From Picochlorum sp. 'celeri' (taxonomy: Eukaryota > Chlorophyta > Trebouxiophyceae), in contig JAACMV010000006.1 in NCBI GenBank assembly GCA_010909725.1, forward strand, positions 434,001 to 498,000: DNA of 64,000 nt. The letters run 5' to 3'. This document shows positions 19,822-29,602 of this stretch, in pieces. The notes under the pieces were generated by a model that ran no database searches, had not been told where the DNA came from, and saw only the letters and a list, made by a program, of their open reading frames with translations. The translations under genes were made by a program, and so were the position numbers. Each line of letters starts with the position of its first letter. The first letter of the stretch is position 1.

Positions 19822-21960
19822 TCAAACTCCTGCACAAGCTTGATGACTTCTCGTCTCTGCCCTGCACGTCTTCTCTGGGACCTCATTCGACCCTTTGCTG
19901 ACATTGAAAAAGCACCGCTCGACCATCAAATTCGGTCTTCTGATTATTTGATTGCCTTTGCGCGCCGTAAGGACTCGGCGCTGCAAAGAGAAGCGCTGAT
20001 AGACATGGAGGTGCCATCCATGATGATCACATCTGGGCTGTCCTGGCAGATGGGGCACATCATGGGCATTTGGCGGCATTGCAGCGCCACATTCTTCTCG
20101 CATACTTCTAGATATATCACTTGTATCAAAATGAAGACAACTGGCAACGCCATACACTGCTTTGCGGAACGCATTGGCCACTAGGAAACTCTCAGTGGGA
20201 ATGGTGTCAGAAACCATGTCATACATTTCACTGATGCTGTCGCGGTGTGCAGTCAGCGAATGTCCTCTAAATCCGACAAAATCTCTTGCACATCGTACTA
20301 AAAGGTCCAGTTCTACCGCCACTGTCTTGGAGGCACGCCACAGGCCGTCCTCCAAGCCTGTATAGTGCAGGGTGCATTCTGGTGCAACCCTTTGGCACTT
20401 CAATACCATGCAGGGAAGCGACCTGGCGCAGTGCGGGGGGTCTCATATACACCGTCACAGGATCTGTCTCTTTATATCCTCTCCTTGTATAAGGGAGGCC
20501 CTCAGTCGCACGTGGTCGAGGCGGGCATGGGTGGCTGAAGAGGCCCAAGTGGAGTGCCTTCCTTGTCTCTTGAAAAGCCAAACAGCAGCCGTTCCATCAC
20601 CGCCCGCTTCAGCGCATCGCTATAAGGATACTCTATCTTGAATGTTTTTGATGTATCCGATATCCATGCGTTCGTAGGCAGCACGTCTGCCTCGTCATCA
20701 GAGGAAGAGCAGGAAGGGTCAGGTGTGGACTCACTCTCCTCCTCTTCAGGATCCACGTCCAAGTGCAATGCCTCCCGCACCCGAGCGACGTGACGACATC
20801 CAAATGCTTATCTGAATCGCATCGCAGACCCCTATCGCCTTGCATCCTGACGAAGCAGCCGTCCACGTAGTAGCCAGCTGTGGAGGAGTTATTTTTCATG
20901 ATGGTCACCACCTCGCCTTCCTTTGAAAACGCCATACTGCGCAGGCGTTCCGAGTTCACACGGGTATACAACGTGTGAACACATTCTTTGGGCTCCAGAC
21001 AATTGCGAAATACGGCACAAGAGCACCGCAAATGGCCCATGGGATCAAGCTCAGATTCCACCTCAACCAGCAAGTTGTGGTGGACCCTCATACTGCCCCC
21101 GGGCCCATGGCATCGAGCATCCGCGAACGCCCATTTATAATACTTGTCTGTTTTGATCAAAGCAGCTACTCCGGTGCCGTTGGGATCCTTGATCGCGTGA
21201 CAATACCACGGCAGCGAGCCAGGTTCATGCACAAACTCCATGGCCTCCCATTCATCCACTGGAGACTGGTTCTCCCCTGTTTTGGACGTCCTCTTCCTCC
21301 TGCTCGGACGCGACAATACATTTGATGTTCTCCTAGGTCTCCGACTGCTGTCCACATGCACAGAGGGCGGCAGAAACGAGATATTGGGTCTGATTTGTGG
21401 CATACAACCATCATCTGACAAGGATTGGTAGTATCTTATCACCTGCTCCATCAGCATCTCCATCGCGGTGTCTTTCTGAGGGTGACAAAGCGTCAAGTAT
21501 TTATCGTTTGCATATACTAAAGTCAGCACAGGCAAGTCCTGCGACTCTGCTAGCCTCTTCTGCAGCAGGAGAAAGCAGCCTTCTTGTTGTGATATCCTTT
21601 GCTATTTCCCGCCTTATCCTGGCTCCCTCGTCCATATATATTCTTCAACTTATCAACACGAATCCAATGGCGTCTATGTCCGGGGATTTCATCTACGTAG
21701 GGTCTCAGACTTTGAGTCAAAAGCCTCAAGGGTATGTATGTAAAACCAAGCCCCAAGTTTGCGCTGGCAACTATATACAGCTTCCCATCGGTCCCCAGCC
21801 ACACCACCAGGCCATACAAAGCCCCATAGCGTAGAATTAAAGTCTCTATATGGTCGCAGATGCGAGGAATGGCTTCTGAAAACACCCCAGTCTCTCTCCA
21901 GAACTCCCAGACGTCCCTGTCTTTGAACAGCTCGTGCACAGGAAGGGCCATTTCCTGCAC
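19822..21960 (-). pseudogene. KDZ-like transposase relic with SWIM zinc finger
   Basis: Several overlapping minus frames. 21960-21550 and 21535-20633 give an N-terminal part with CSCAVFRNCLEPKECVH, fitting the SWIM finger CxCx(n)CxH. An acidic Ser-rich stretch follows (EEEESESTPD). Further on, 20409-19944 in two frames reads CTLHYTGLEDGLWRASK, VSDTIPTESFLVANAFRKAV, then CPICQDSPDVIIMDGTSMS. A CPxC...P..vxxDG block is typical of Kyakuja-Dileera-Zisupton (KDZ) transposases, where the Asp is catalytic. At least two frame changes make it a relic. Family assignment is an inference. Confidence 0.5.
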
Positions 21961-22276
21961 AGAAATTGCCGATATGCGGATAAGATAGACTAAAATATAT
22001 GTTTATAGCGATATAGCATCATGGGTAGAGATTGCAACCATGTATGAGAGAGCAAAACGCACATGTATAGGACATGCTCAACTCTCGCTCAAGGTGTAGG
22101 TCACCGTGGTGAGTGTTGCAGCATGAAGATTGCCAAAATGACTTTAAAGTCTAAATTGAGTCTGTATGCAAAAATGTGGGCACAGTACTTGTGTATTCAG
22201 TGCGAATGAGATGAGTCAAGATTGCCCCTCGATCGGGGGTTCTTATAAGAAAGGGGCGCCCCTAATTAGGGGGCGG
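21961..22276. other. Non-coding stretch between the KDZ-like relic and a fold-back element
   Basis: No open frame of note and nothing recognised. Confidence 0.4.
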
Positions 22277-22845
22277 GGCTAATGGGAACGGCATAGCGGC
22301 ATGATATGCCGTTTTCAATATATTGATCGGTCAAAGGACCCCTTTGATGGGCATAACTGTTATGAAATCGATATGCTGGAGCATATTTGCCTTGATTCTG
22401 CCACAGAGGGCCTTCATTTGTTTTGAAAACGTATTCTAGAAGCAATTAGTAATCATATATATCATTCAGACAAGGATCCAGACAAAATTCCCGCAAGAAA
22501 AGTGTTTCTAACGACCAACCAAAGGTGGATGGCTGTTGGCAGTTATGCCAAGCTGATCAATAAAATTCTTCACCTTCGACTGTCCTAGTGCATGCTCCTA
22601 GGTTCAATCAAGATCGTTGCAATGTCACGCTTTCACACAGCGAATTAGATGATTCGATGAAGTGCAGTTCAAATTCTGTTGGGCAGCATAGAGATGGCCT
22701 TCTTTCACCCTCCTACTAAGCCCATCTTTCGACCGGTGGATCTTCTGAGATAGCATATCGGTCCCCAAAAAACGGCATAGCATAGCATAGACTATGGCAT
22801 AGCGAGCCGCTATGCCGGGCGCCCGCTATGCCGATGACCCAAGCC
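22277..22845. mobile_element. Possible non-autonomous DNA element with CGGCATAGC inverted motifs
   Basis: The left end (GGCT, then CGGCATAGCGGC at 22289-22300) is mirrored at the right end (GCCCGCTATGCCG, then AGCC at 22842-22845). Inside, GGCATAG/CTATGCC copies cluster at both ends in opposite orientation (22289-22312 and 22773-22832). The inverted ends are about 23 bp and imperfect. No target duplication found. No coding capacity. Confidence 0.45.
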
Positions 22846-23358
22846 TATGGGAGACCAAGTATACCACTATATGCTACCCTGAGCTGCCTCTGATACCCGT
22901 CAGGCGTCGACAGAGAATCCAGCAATCCATTTCTTCTGGAATATCAAAGTACAATACATGAATTGAAAGGCAATACTGTGGCCCAGATACCAACCAGAGG
23001 TGCGCACGGACATTCGACCGTTAATGACGCCCAGATTTGGCCACGTCCTGTAGCCCTGGGCGGTATTTATGGGCAGGATGATATACCATCTTATGCATCA
23101 TATGTATTTGTATTTCTATCGCGCTTCAATGGCGTTAATGGGGCACCACAAAAATTCGGGCATCTGAATTTACGCGAATTTTTCGCTAAATCGACGCTCG
23201 CGAACGCGGCGTGGCGGGCTTCGTACCCCTCGCAGTCTCGATAACCTTATATTACAATTATAGTCATTTTTATGTACACAGTGTAATTTATCCTGCTGCA
23301 GGGAAGCGGGAATCGCGTTTGTGGTTACAGCTATATAACTTTCTTTCAGGTAGGGATT
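22846..23358. other. Gap before Ty3 copy 1; last part related to the 43-46 kb repeat
   Basis: No gene. The sequence just before the LTR (GTTACAGCT... to TCAGGTAGGGATT, about 23324-23358) matches the repeat around 44286-44325, which reads on as TTGCAGGATAAATCGAAGAT. So this retroelement landed in a member of that repeat family. Confidence 0.6.
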
Positions 23359-23626
23359 TGTAACAGCACAGATGATGCCTCAAGGCACTCTCTTATTAAG
23401 GAATCAAGCTACCAAGAAGATTACACAACATAACCATGAACCAGAATCTATACTCGAGGACTCATAAGATTAACTACCATTCTACTACATAAACCATCGT
23501 GTAACACATTATAATCAAGGCCTGTGTTACCAGGATACCAACATAGTGCAGTCTCTACTACGGTGTGGACCGTCAGCCGACCGAACCCAAACATCAGTCT
23601 CAGGACGCTCAGTGCACGCTCTTACA
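23359..23626 (+). repeat. 5' LTR of Ty3 copy 1 (268 bp)
   Basis: Begins TGTAACAGC and ends CTCTTACA, giving the inverted ends TGTAA/TTACA. Two bases after it, TGGTTTCAGCTC is in the place of a primer-binding site; the tRNA is not identified. Confidence 0.93.
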
Positions 23627-23759
23627 AGTGGTTTCAGCTCTATTTCGTATAAATCCCGTGGATTTGGCGTGAGGAATCGAGATCTCACGGTATTGAAGTG
23701 ACGCGGACTGGGACAGTGCGGTAGCTCCTCTTTGCATCAAGACCTCAGCAATAATTGAC

Positions 23760-24785
23760 ATGGCAACTACAAGAGCAGCGCGAAGACGCGCAGAAGAAGA
23801 AGGAAATGGTGAAGAATTCGCTGATTTTCACTCGGAAAATGGTTCAGAGCCCTCAGTGCCAGTGGGTGGAATATCCTCACTGACCTCACAGCAGGCAGCA
23901 TTGACCTTTAAATATAAGGAACTGGCAGCAACTTTGACTCGAGAATATCGTTGGGAAAAACAACCGGCACATACCTCTCAGGCAGAATGGCTATTGTCTG
24001 TGGAACATCTGTTGGCAGCACAAATATTCATACTTCCACAGGAAATGACAACTCAAACGGTTTATACGCAATTATTCCTTAATGCTGTTCCGCCACGGAT
24101 TGGTATGCTACTCAGGACGGATTCAGGATCCTTTGTAACTTGGGAAGAAGCCAAGGAGATATTTCTCAGAGACCAAATGGGGGTTGGCTATGCCGCTATG
24201 TTGTACCAGCAGTATTCAGCAATGAAACAAGGTGCTAATGAAGGAATTGTAGCATTCTACCATCGGTTCGAACAAACATACGACCGCGTGGTTAGATATT
24301 GTGGCTCAGCTATCATTGGACAGAAGCATTTGGGAGTTTTCACACCAAAGCTGCATGCAAAAGTTTACCCGCATGTTGGGAAATTCTTCCAGAAGCGTAA
24401 TTATGACTTCTCTGCGAGTACACCAGAACAGATGTACCAGGAATTAAGGCAGTATTTGCTATCAAGGATTGGGGAAGTGGACAGTCACATTTCCTTGGAA
24501 GGAAGGTCGCAAGGTCCGAACGAACAAGTCAACCTTATGAGGTACTCTAATCAAGGTAATCGTAATCAATATGGATATAACCAAGGAAATCGTAATGGAT
24601 TTAAAGGAAAAGGAAAATGGAAAGGAAAGTCCCATTATCAGAATAAGAACAACAACAACAACAACAACAAGAAGCATGATGATAACGAAGAAGAATATCA
24701 TCAGAAGAAGAAAGGTAACAATCACCGAATTAATAACATCGAGGATCAGGAAAACGAAGAAGGGACCTCTGCCATGAGCCAGTAG
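23760..24785 (+). CDS. Ty3/gypsy gag, copy 1
   Basis: 341 residues. The capsid-like core has AEWLLSVEHLLAAQIFILPQ, FVTWEEAKEIFLRDQ and MKQGANEGIVAFYHRFEQTY, matching the retrotransposon gag domain. The C-terminal third is basic and low-complexity (Gly-Asn-Lys, then a poly-Asn run). No CCHC zinc knuckle is present; the basic tail may replace it in RNA binding. The stop at 24785 overlaps the pol frame, which lies at -1 and is open from 24737. Confidence 0.9.
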   Translation: MATTRAARRRAEEEGNGEEFADFHSENGSEPSVPVGGISSLTSQQAALTFKYKELAATLTREYRWEKQPAHTSQAEWLLSVEHLLAAQIFILPQEMTTQTVYTQLFLNAVPPRIGMLLRTDSGSFVTWEEAKEIFLRDQMGVGYAAMLYQQYSAMKQGANEGIVAFYHRFEQTYDRVVRYCGSAIIGQKHLGVFTPKLHAKVYPHVGKFFQKRNYDFSASTPEQMYQELRQYLLSRIGEVDSHISLEGRSQGPNEQVNLMRYSNQGNRNQYGYNQGNRNGFKGKGKWKGKSHYQNKNNNNNNNKKHDDNEEEYHQKKKGNNHRINNIEDQENEEGTSAMSQ

Positions 24786-24934
24786 GTGATGACACACCTC
24801 AGAGTCCCCAGAAACAAGCTGGTGAGGAGTTTGATTGGCAAGAAGTTATCAACGCGTTAGATCATGAGGCGGTACACAGGTTAATCGAAAACACATCTGC
24901 AAAGCAAGTAAAACAAGGTCATTTACCAATTGTT

Positions 24935-27900
24935 ATGGGCAAGATTAACGGAACAGATGTCCGAATCTTAGTGGATACAGGAGCAAGTCGCAGCTTTATA
25001 TCAAAAGGACTGGTGGATTTGCTTGGATTGGTCGTCAAGGAAAGTCGACGTTCGTCAAAGATTATTAGTATTCATGGAGAAGAACCCGTTAATCAGGAAG
25101 CTACAGTGGAAATTATGTTACCTACAGTGCAGCAAAAGGCCAGGAAAAATGGAGGCACATCGCATGTGCGAGAGATGTTATCGTTGTTGGTTATTGAATT
25201 GCAAAGCTATGATGTTATCCTGGGTTATGATTGGTTATGCAAGCAAGGTGAAGAGAAAGTTGTGAGTCCCTCAGAAGTGAGTTATACTAAAACGAACAAG
25301 AAAGGTAAGCCAGAAGCCAGAGTTATACAGATTGGAGATCGAAATATCTCACACGACGGATTCCTGAACAACCTGATTACAATGGAACAGATCGAAACTG
25401 GATATGGGAATTGGCTGAATGAGAAAGAAGATGAAGTCTATCTATGTGTTGTGCAAGAAGCAGCAACAGAAGAAACATTGGCGTCTACCAGATACGTCGC
25501 GAGAGAAATGGAAGACCTGAAGAGAAAATATCAGAGTCTCTTTATTAATGGCACACCTACGACTCTACCCAGATACAGGGGTAAATATGATGTCGAAATA
25601 CGAACAGAAGAAGGATCAAAGATCCCGTGTGCAAGAATGAGGTTGCTGGCACCTAAAGAACAAGACCAGTTGGATCACGAAGTCAAGGAATTATTGAAGA
25701 GAGGTTTAATAGAACCTTCAAAGTCACCTTATGGAAGCCAAGTATTATTTGTGAAGAAGAAGGACGGATCATTACGCATGTGTGTGGATTATCGAGCATT
25801 AAACAAGATTACAGTGGAAGACAAATTTCCCTTGCCGAACATACAGGCATTATTGAAGAGGCTACGAGGAGCCAAATGCTTCTCGTCATTGGATCTAGCA
25901 TCAGGTTATTGGCAATTCAGAATTAAGGACAAGGACGTACACAAGACAAGTTTCAGAACGCCAGATGGAAGTTATCAATGGAAGGTATTGCCGTTTGGTT
26001 TGACAAATGCACCATCTGCATTTCAACGGAATATGAACAGTATACTACGTAAGCATATTGACGCTGGATTTGTTGTCGTTTATTTGGACGATATATTAGT
26101 ATTTTCGCGTACAAGGAAAGAGCATAAAGAGCAACTGGATCGGATTTTCCAAACATTGAAGGAACATGAATTGTATTTGCAAGAGAAGAAGTGCTCATTC
26201 TTGCAGGATGAAGTGTTATTCTTAGGACAAATTGTTACAGCGGACGGTATCAGGGTAAACCCAAAGAAGATAGAAGCTGTACAGAACTTTCCAGTGCCTC
26301 ATAATATCCCTACATTACGATCATTTCTTGGATTGGCGAATTACTATCGTCGTTTCATCAGGGATTACTCCGCTCAAGTTTGTCACTTGTCAGAATTGCT
26401 TAAAGATGATGTACCATTTGTCTGGACGGACGAATGTGATCGAGAATTTCAGAACATCAAGTTGAAGCTGACTTCAGCACCAACATTGAGGATTGCAGAT
26501 CCGAATTTGCCGTATGTGGTGCACACAGATGCATCAGACGTTGCACTAGGAGCAGTGCTTATGCAAGATTTTGGAAAAGGCTTACAGCCTATTGAGTTCT
26601 TATCAAAGAAATTTGGAGACACACAGCGAAAGTATCAAGTGTTTGAAAAGGAAATTTTGGCATTGGTCGCAGCCCTACGAGAATGGCGACATTACTTACT
26701 TGGAGCGAAAGGTGGAGTAACTTTATATACAGATAACCGCGCAGTTACTCATTTGAGAACCTTGAAGACACCTGGTAGAAAAGAACTGGGTTGGTTGGAA
26801 ATACTAGCTGAGTATGGGCAAGGCTTGGTTATTTCCTACATTACTGGTAAACAGAACAGAGTCGCGGACGCTCTTTCTAGAATGGGGGAGAGAGTGAATA
26901 CCTTACAAACTTTCGAAAATGGAAAGCTTATCGATGTGACAATTATGCACATCACGGACAAACAAGAATTTGCTGAAGATATGGAACCAGATTGGTATAG
27001 AACAGAACTATGCCACAGTATTGGAGTGTCATTGGAAGATCCAAACGCAGTCCCTTTCATATTGCAGAACGTGGCAAGTCAAGTCACGCCGACGTATGAT
27101 GATCAAGCATGGACAAAATATTTGCGAGAATATGTATTGACGAAAAATGGAGATTTTAGGAGCAGAGTTCTGGAGCAACATGATAAGATTGACCCTGATC
27201 AAGTCATCTTTGAACATGGATTACTCAGAATCGTGCAGCCTAATAAGCTTCCTCAGGTGATATTGGCAGTATCACAGAATACATCGCAGTTGAGGACCGA
27301 GTTAATTACAGAAATACATAACGCTTTTGGACATATTGGAAGAGACAGGCTATTGCAAGCCATGCAAACATTCTTTTACTGGACAAATATGAGACAGGAC
27401 GTTGAGGATGTGGTACGACACTGTGAAGTATGCAGTAAATCGAAGAATATTAATCAGAAGCCTTATGGCAAGGCTCAACCATTACCCACACCAAAGTACA
27501 GATGGGAAGAGATTACTATGGATTTGGTTTCAGGATTTCCTAAGAATGAGGAAACGAAGCATGACAGCATTCTGGTGTTTGTTGACAGATTATCAAAGAT
27601 GGTCAGAACAGTACCTATACAGAAAGAGGGATTATCTACTAAAAGAATTGTAGAAGCGTTTATCGATACGATATTCAAGTTACATGGAATGCCGAAAAGG
27701 ATCATAACTGATCGAGCATCTACATTTACTGGAGAATTCTATCATGCAATGATGGACGTGTTTGGGACAAAGTTGTCTCACACTACAGCTTTTCATCCAC
27801 AATCAGATGGACAGACTGAGAGAGCAAACAGAAGTATCATTGATATGCTGAGAGCATACTGTGCGAACAATATTCAGGATTGGGAGAAATACTTACCATT

Positions 27901-28582
27901 GGTGGAATTTGCATTGAACAGTGCAGTGAGTACCAGTACTCAGACGACACCATTCTTCTTGAATTATGGAAGACATCCAGTATACCCATTTGCAAACGCA
28001 TCTCAATTAATGGTATCAGACAGAGAGGATGTTAATGAAATATTATTGAGGATTCAATCAGCTATACAGATGGCACAAGCTCATTTGGAAGAAGCTCAGC
28101 GAAGACAAAAAGAAGTCATTGGAGCTCGAAGAAGAGAACATGATATTCAAGTCGGAGATAAAGTTTATGTGAGTACAAAGAACTTTAGACAACGCTTGGG
28201 ACCAGGGCAAGCAAAGCTGTTTTCCAGATACATTGGCCCTGTAGTTGTGACTGAATTGATTGGCCCTAACGCAGTAAGATTGAATTGGGAAAGTATTGAA
28301 TCGAAAGACGAATATAAATACGTCAAGAAGATGCGTCCAGTTCTCAATGTGGAGTGGTTACAGAGATATGATCACCCAGTGAGAAAGAATACTACGTATC
28401 CAAAGATCAGAGAAATCACAGATATCGTTACTGATGAGAATCAAAACCAGATCTACAAGGTGAAGTACCATGAATCTTCACCACAAGAAGAATCAGTTCC
28501 CGAAGTTGAATTAAAGCTCAGATATGGAGTTGACGAAGTACACGAGTTACTCAAGCAATACTCGAGACGAGTATCCAACTAA
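24935..28582 (+). CDS. Ty3/gypsy pol polyprotein, copy 1
   Basis: 1215 residues counted from the first ATG; the same frame is open back to 24737, overlapping gag by 49 nt, so -1 frameshifting from gag is likely. Order: aspartic protease (LVDTGASRSF, residue ~12), reverse transcriptase (catalytic VYLDDILVFS ~380), RNase H (HTDASDVALGAVL ~530), integrase with HHCC finger (HNAFGHIGR...HCEVCSKSK) and the acidic residues in MDLVSGFP, ITDRAST and the QTERANR region. The last ~60 residues (YKVKYHESS...) may be a degenerate chromodomain. The intact frame suggests recent activity. Confidence 0.95.
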   Translation: MGKINGTDVRILVDTGASRSFISKGLVDLLGLVVKESRRSSKIISIHGEEPVNQEATVEIMLPTVQQKARKNGGTSHVREMLSLLVIELQSYDVILGYDWLCKQGEEKVVSPSEVSYTKTNKKGKPEARVIQIGDRNISHDGFLNNLITMEQIETGYGNWLNEKEDEVYLCVVQEAATEETLASTRYVAREMEDLKRKYQSLFINGTPTTLPRYRGKYDVEIRTEEGSKIPCARMRLLAPKEQDQLDHEVKELLKRGLIEPSKSPYGSQVLFVKKKDGSLRMCVDYRALNKITVEDKFPLPNIQALLKRLRGAKCFSSLDLASGYWQFRIKDKDVHKTSFRTPDGSYQWKVLPFGLTNAPSAFQRNMNSILRKHIDAGFVVVYLDDILVFSRTRKEHKEQLDRIFQTLKEHELYLQEKKCSFLQDEVLFLGQIVTADGIRVNPKKIEAVQNFPVPHNIPTLRSFLGLANYYRRFIRDYSAQVCHLSELLKDDVPFVWTDECDREFQNIKLKLTSAPTLRIADPNLPYVVHTDASDVALGAVLMQDFGKGLQPIEFLSKKFGDTQRKYQVFEKEILALVAALREWRHYLLGAKGGVTLYTDNRAVTHLRTLKTPGRKELGWLEILAEYGQGLVISYITGKQNRVADALSRMGERVNTLQTFENGKLIDVTIMHITDKQEFAEDMEPDWYRTELCHSIGVSLEDPNAVPFILQNVASQVTPTYDDQAWTKYLREYVLTKNGDFRSRVLEQHDKIDPDQVIFEHGLLRIVQPNKLPQVILAVSQNTSQLRTELITEIHNAFGHIGRDRLLQAMQTFFYWTNMRQDVEDVVRHCEVCSKSKNINQKPYGKAQPLPTPKYRWEEITMDLVSGFPKNEETKHDSILVFVDRLSKMVRTVPIQKEGLSTKRIVEAFIDTIFKLHGMPKRIITDRASTFTGEFYHAMMDVFGTKLSHTTAFHPQSDGQTERANRSIIDMLRAYCANNIQDWEKYLPLVEFALNSAVSTSTQTTPFFLNYGRHPVYPFANASQLMVSDREDVNEILLRIQSAIQMAQAHLEEAQRRQKEVIGARRREHDIQVGDKVYVSTKNFRQRLGPGQAKLFSRYIGPVVVTELIGPNAVRLNWESIESKDEYKYVKKMRPVLNVEWLQRYDHPVRKNTTYPKIREITDIVTDENQNQIYKVKYHESSPQEESVPEVELKLRYGVDEVHELLKQYSRRVSN

Positions 28583-28594
28583 ATGGGGGAGAAC

Positions 28595-28793
28595 TGTAAC
28601 AGCACAGATGATGCCTCAAGGCACTCTCTTATTAAGGAATCAAGCTACCAAGAAGATTACACAACATAACCATGAACCAGAATCTATACTCGAGGACTCA
28701 TAAGATTAACTACCATTCTACTACATAAACCATCGTGTAACACATTATAATCAAGGCCTGTGTTACCAGGATACCAACATAGTGCAGTCTCTA
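28595..28793 (+). repeat. Truncated 3' LTR of Ty3 copy 1
   Basis: Matches the first 199 bp of the LTR, then breaks off at CTCTA. The last 69 bp, including the TTACA end, are missing. The next ~80 bp are an inverted match to about 43250-43330. Confidence 0.9.
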
Positions 28794-29602
28794 TGCCTGA
28801 AACATGAAAATGCAAGTTAGGAGAGCATTGGCATATTCTCCCCGGAGCCCTACTCTTCTCTGTATGCTTGCGGTGTTATAAATCTTGTCAGTAACTACAT
28901 GAAAGGCTGGTTGGCTTGTTTTAGGCTCCTTCCATACGAAATGGTAGTAGCGATAGATATCGCCTGGTGAAAGGTATGATTGAAAGGAGCCGGAACAAAA
29001 TTTAAGCAACATGAATTCTTTAGGCATTCTTTCTCTGGTCTCCTTTAACTTTCAACGCTTGCAAAAATACTCATTTTCCAGAAATTTTGTGTAAATTCCT
29101 TGCAATAAAACCAGGTATGATAATGTTTCCTGAGAGGCCTAGTTTAAGGCCTCTTCCATACCTCCACACACGTGTTTCGAACCCGTTATATCTTCTCAGT
29201 ACAGTTCTGACAGGTTCTCAGTCAGACTCACTCAAACAAGCAAATCTAGCCATATAACATCTGTATGGTCATCGCTGGAGGGTGTTACTCACAGAGCAAA
29301 TCTGTTGCAACCGCTTAGAGTCATGTGGAAAAATTTCAACATCAAGTGGACGCCAGTAGAAAAAAAACTGTGTCCCTATCTTCTCCTGATGCTGGCATAG
29401 AATCTTACACAATGAAGTATTCAAATTGTCACAGCAGTTATACATTTCAGAAGTTAAAAGCTCTACTTGTATCTCCCGTGCATAGACTGGCTACCGAACA
29501 GCATCAAGGCAACCTGTTGATAGACATAGATCGCTAAATTATATATAAATGACGCGTGTGTGTGCTCGCACACGTTGCTCGGAGTGCGAGAGTTTCTTTC
29601 CA
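28794..29602. other. Repeat-derived spacer downstream of Ty3 copy 1
   Basis: The first ~80 bp read in reverse complement as a diverged copy of 43250-43330; both encode a GEY..ALL.CI.MFQ pattern in one frame. On the minus strand 29027-28791 reads SYLSPGDIYRYYHFVWKEP. The rest is non-coding and holds the 3' region of the giant minus-strand gene. Confidence 0.5.

Larger units (their letters stand above)
23359..28793 (+). mobile_element. Ty3/gypsy LTR retrotransposon, copy 1 (3' LTR truncated)
   Basis: 5' LTR 23359-23626, gag 23760-24785, pol ending 28582, a purine-rich tract (AAATGGGGGAGAA) at 28581-28593, then a 3' LTR that stops after 199 of 268 bp. It differs from copy 2 (46619-52122) by only about three bases in the internal region that I could spot. 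The 5' flank is a member of the 43-46 kb repeat family; because the 3' LTR end is missing, no target duplication can be read. Confidence 0.95.

Noticed and set aside
24571..24777. Plus-strand 68-codon frame overlapping gag
   Set aside because: Third frame of the gag low-complexity tail; it is not the pol frame and carries no domain.
29171..29190. TTCGAACCC box suggesting a tRNA T-arm
   Set aside because: No acceptor stem, D-arm or anticodon arm can be folded around it. The similar box at about 54567 lies inside LINE ORF1.
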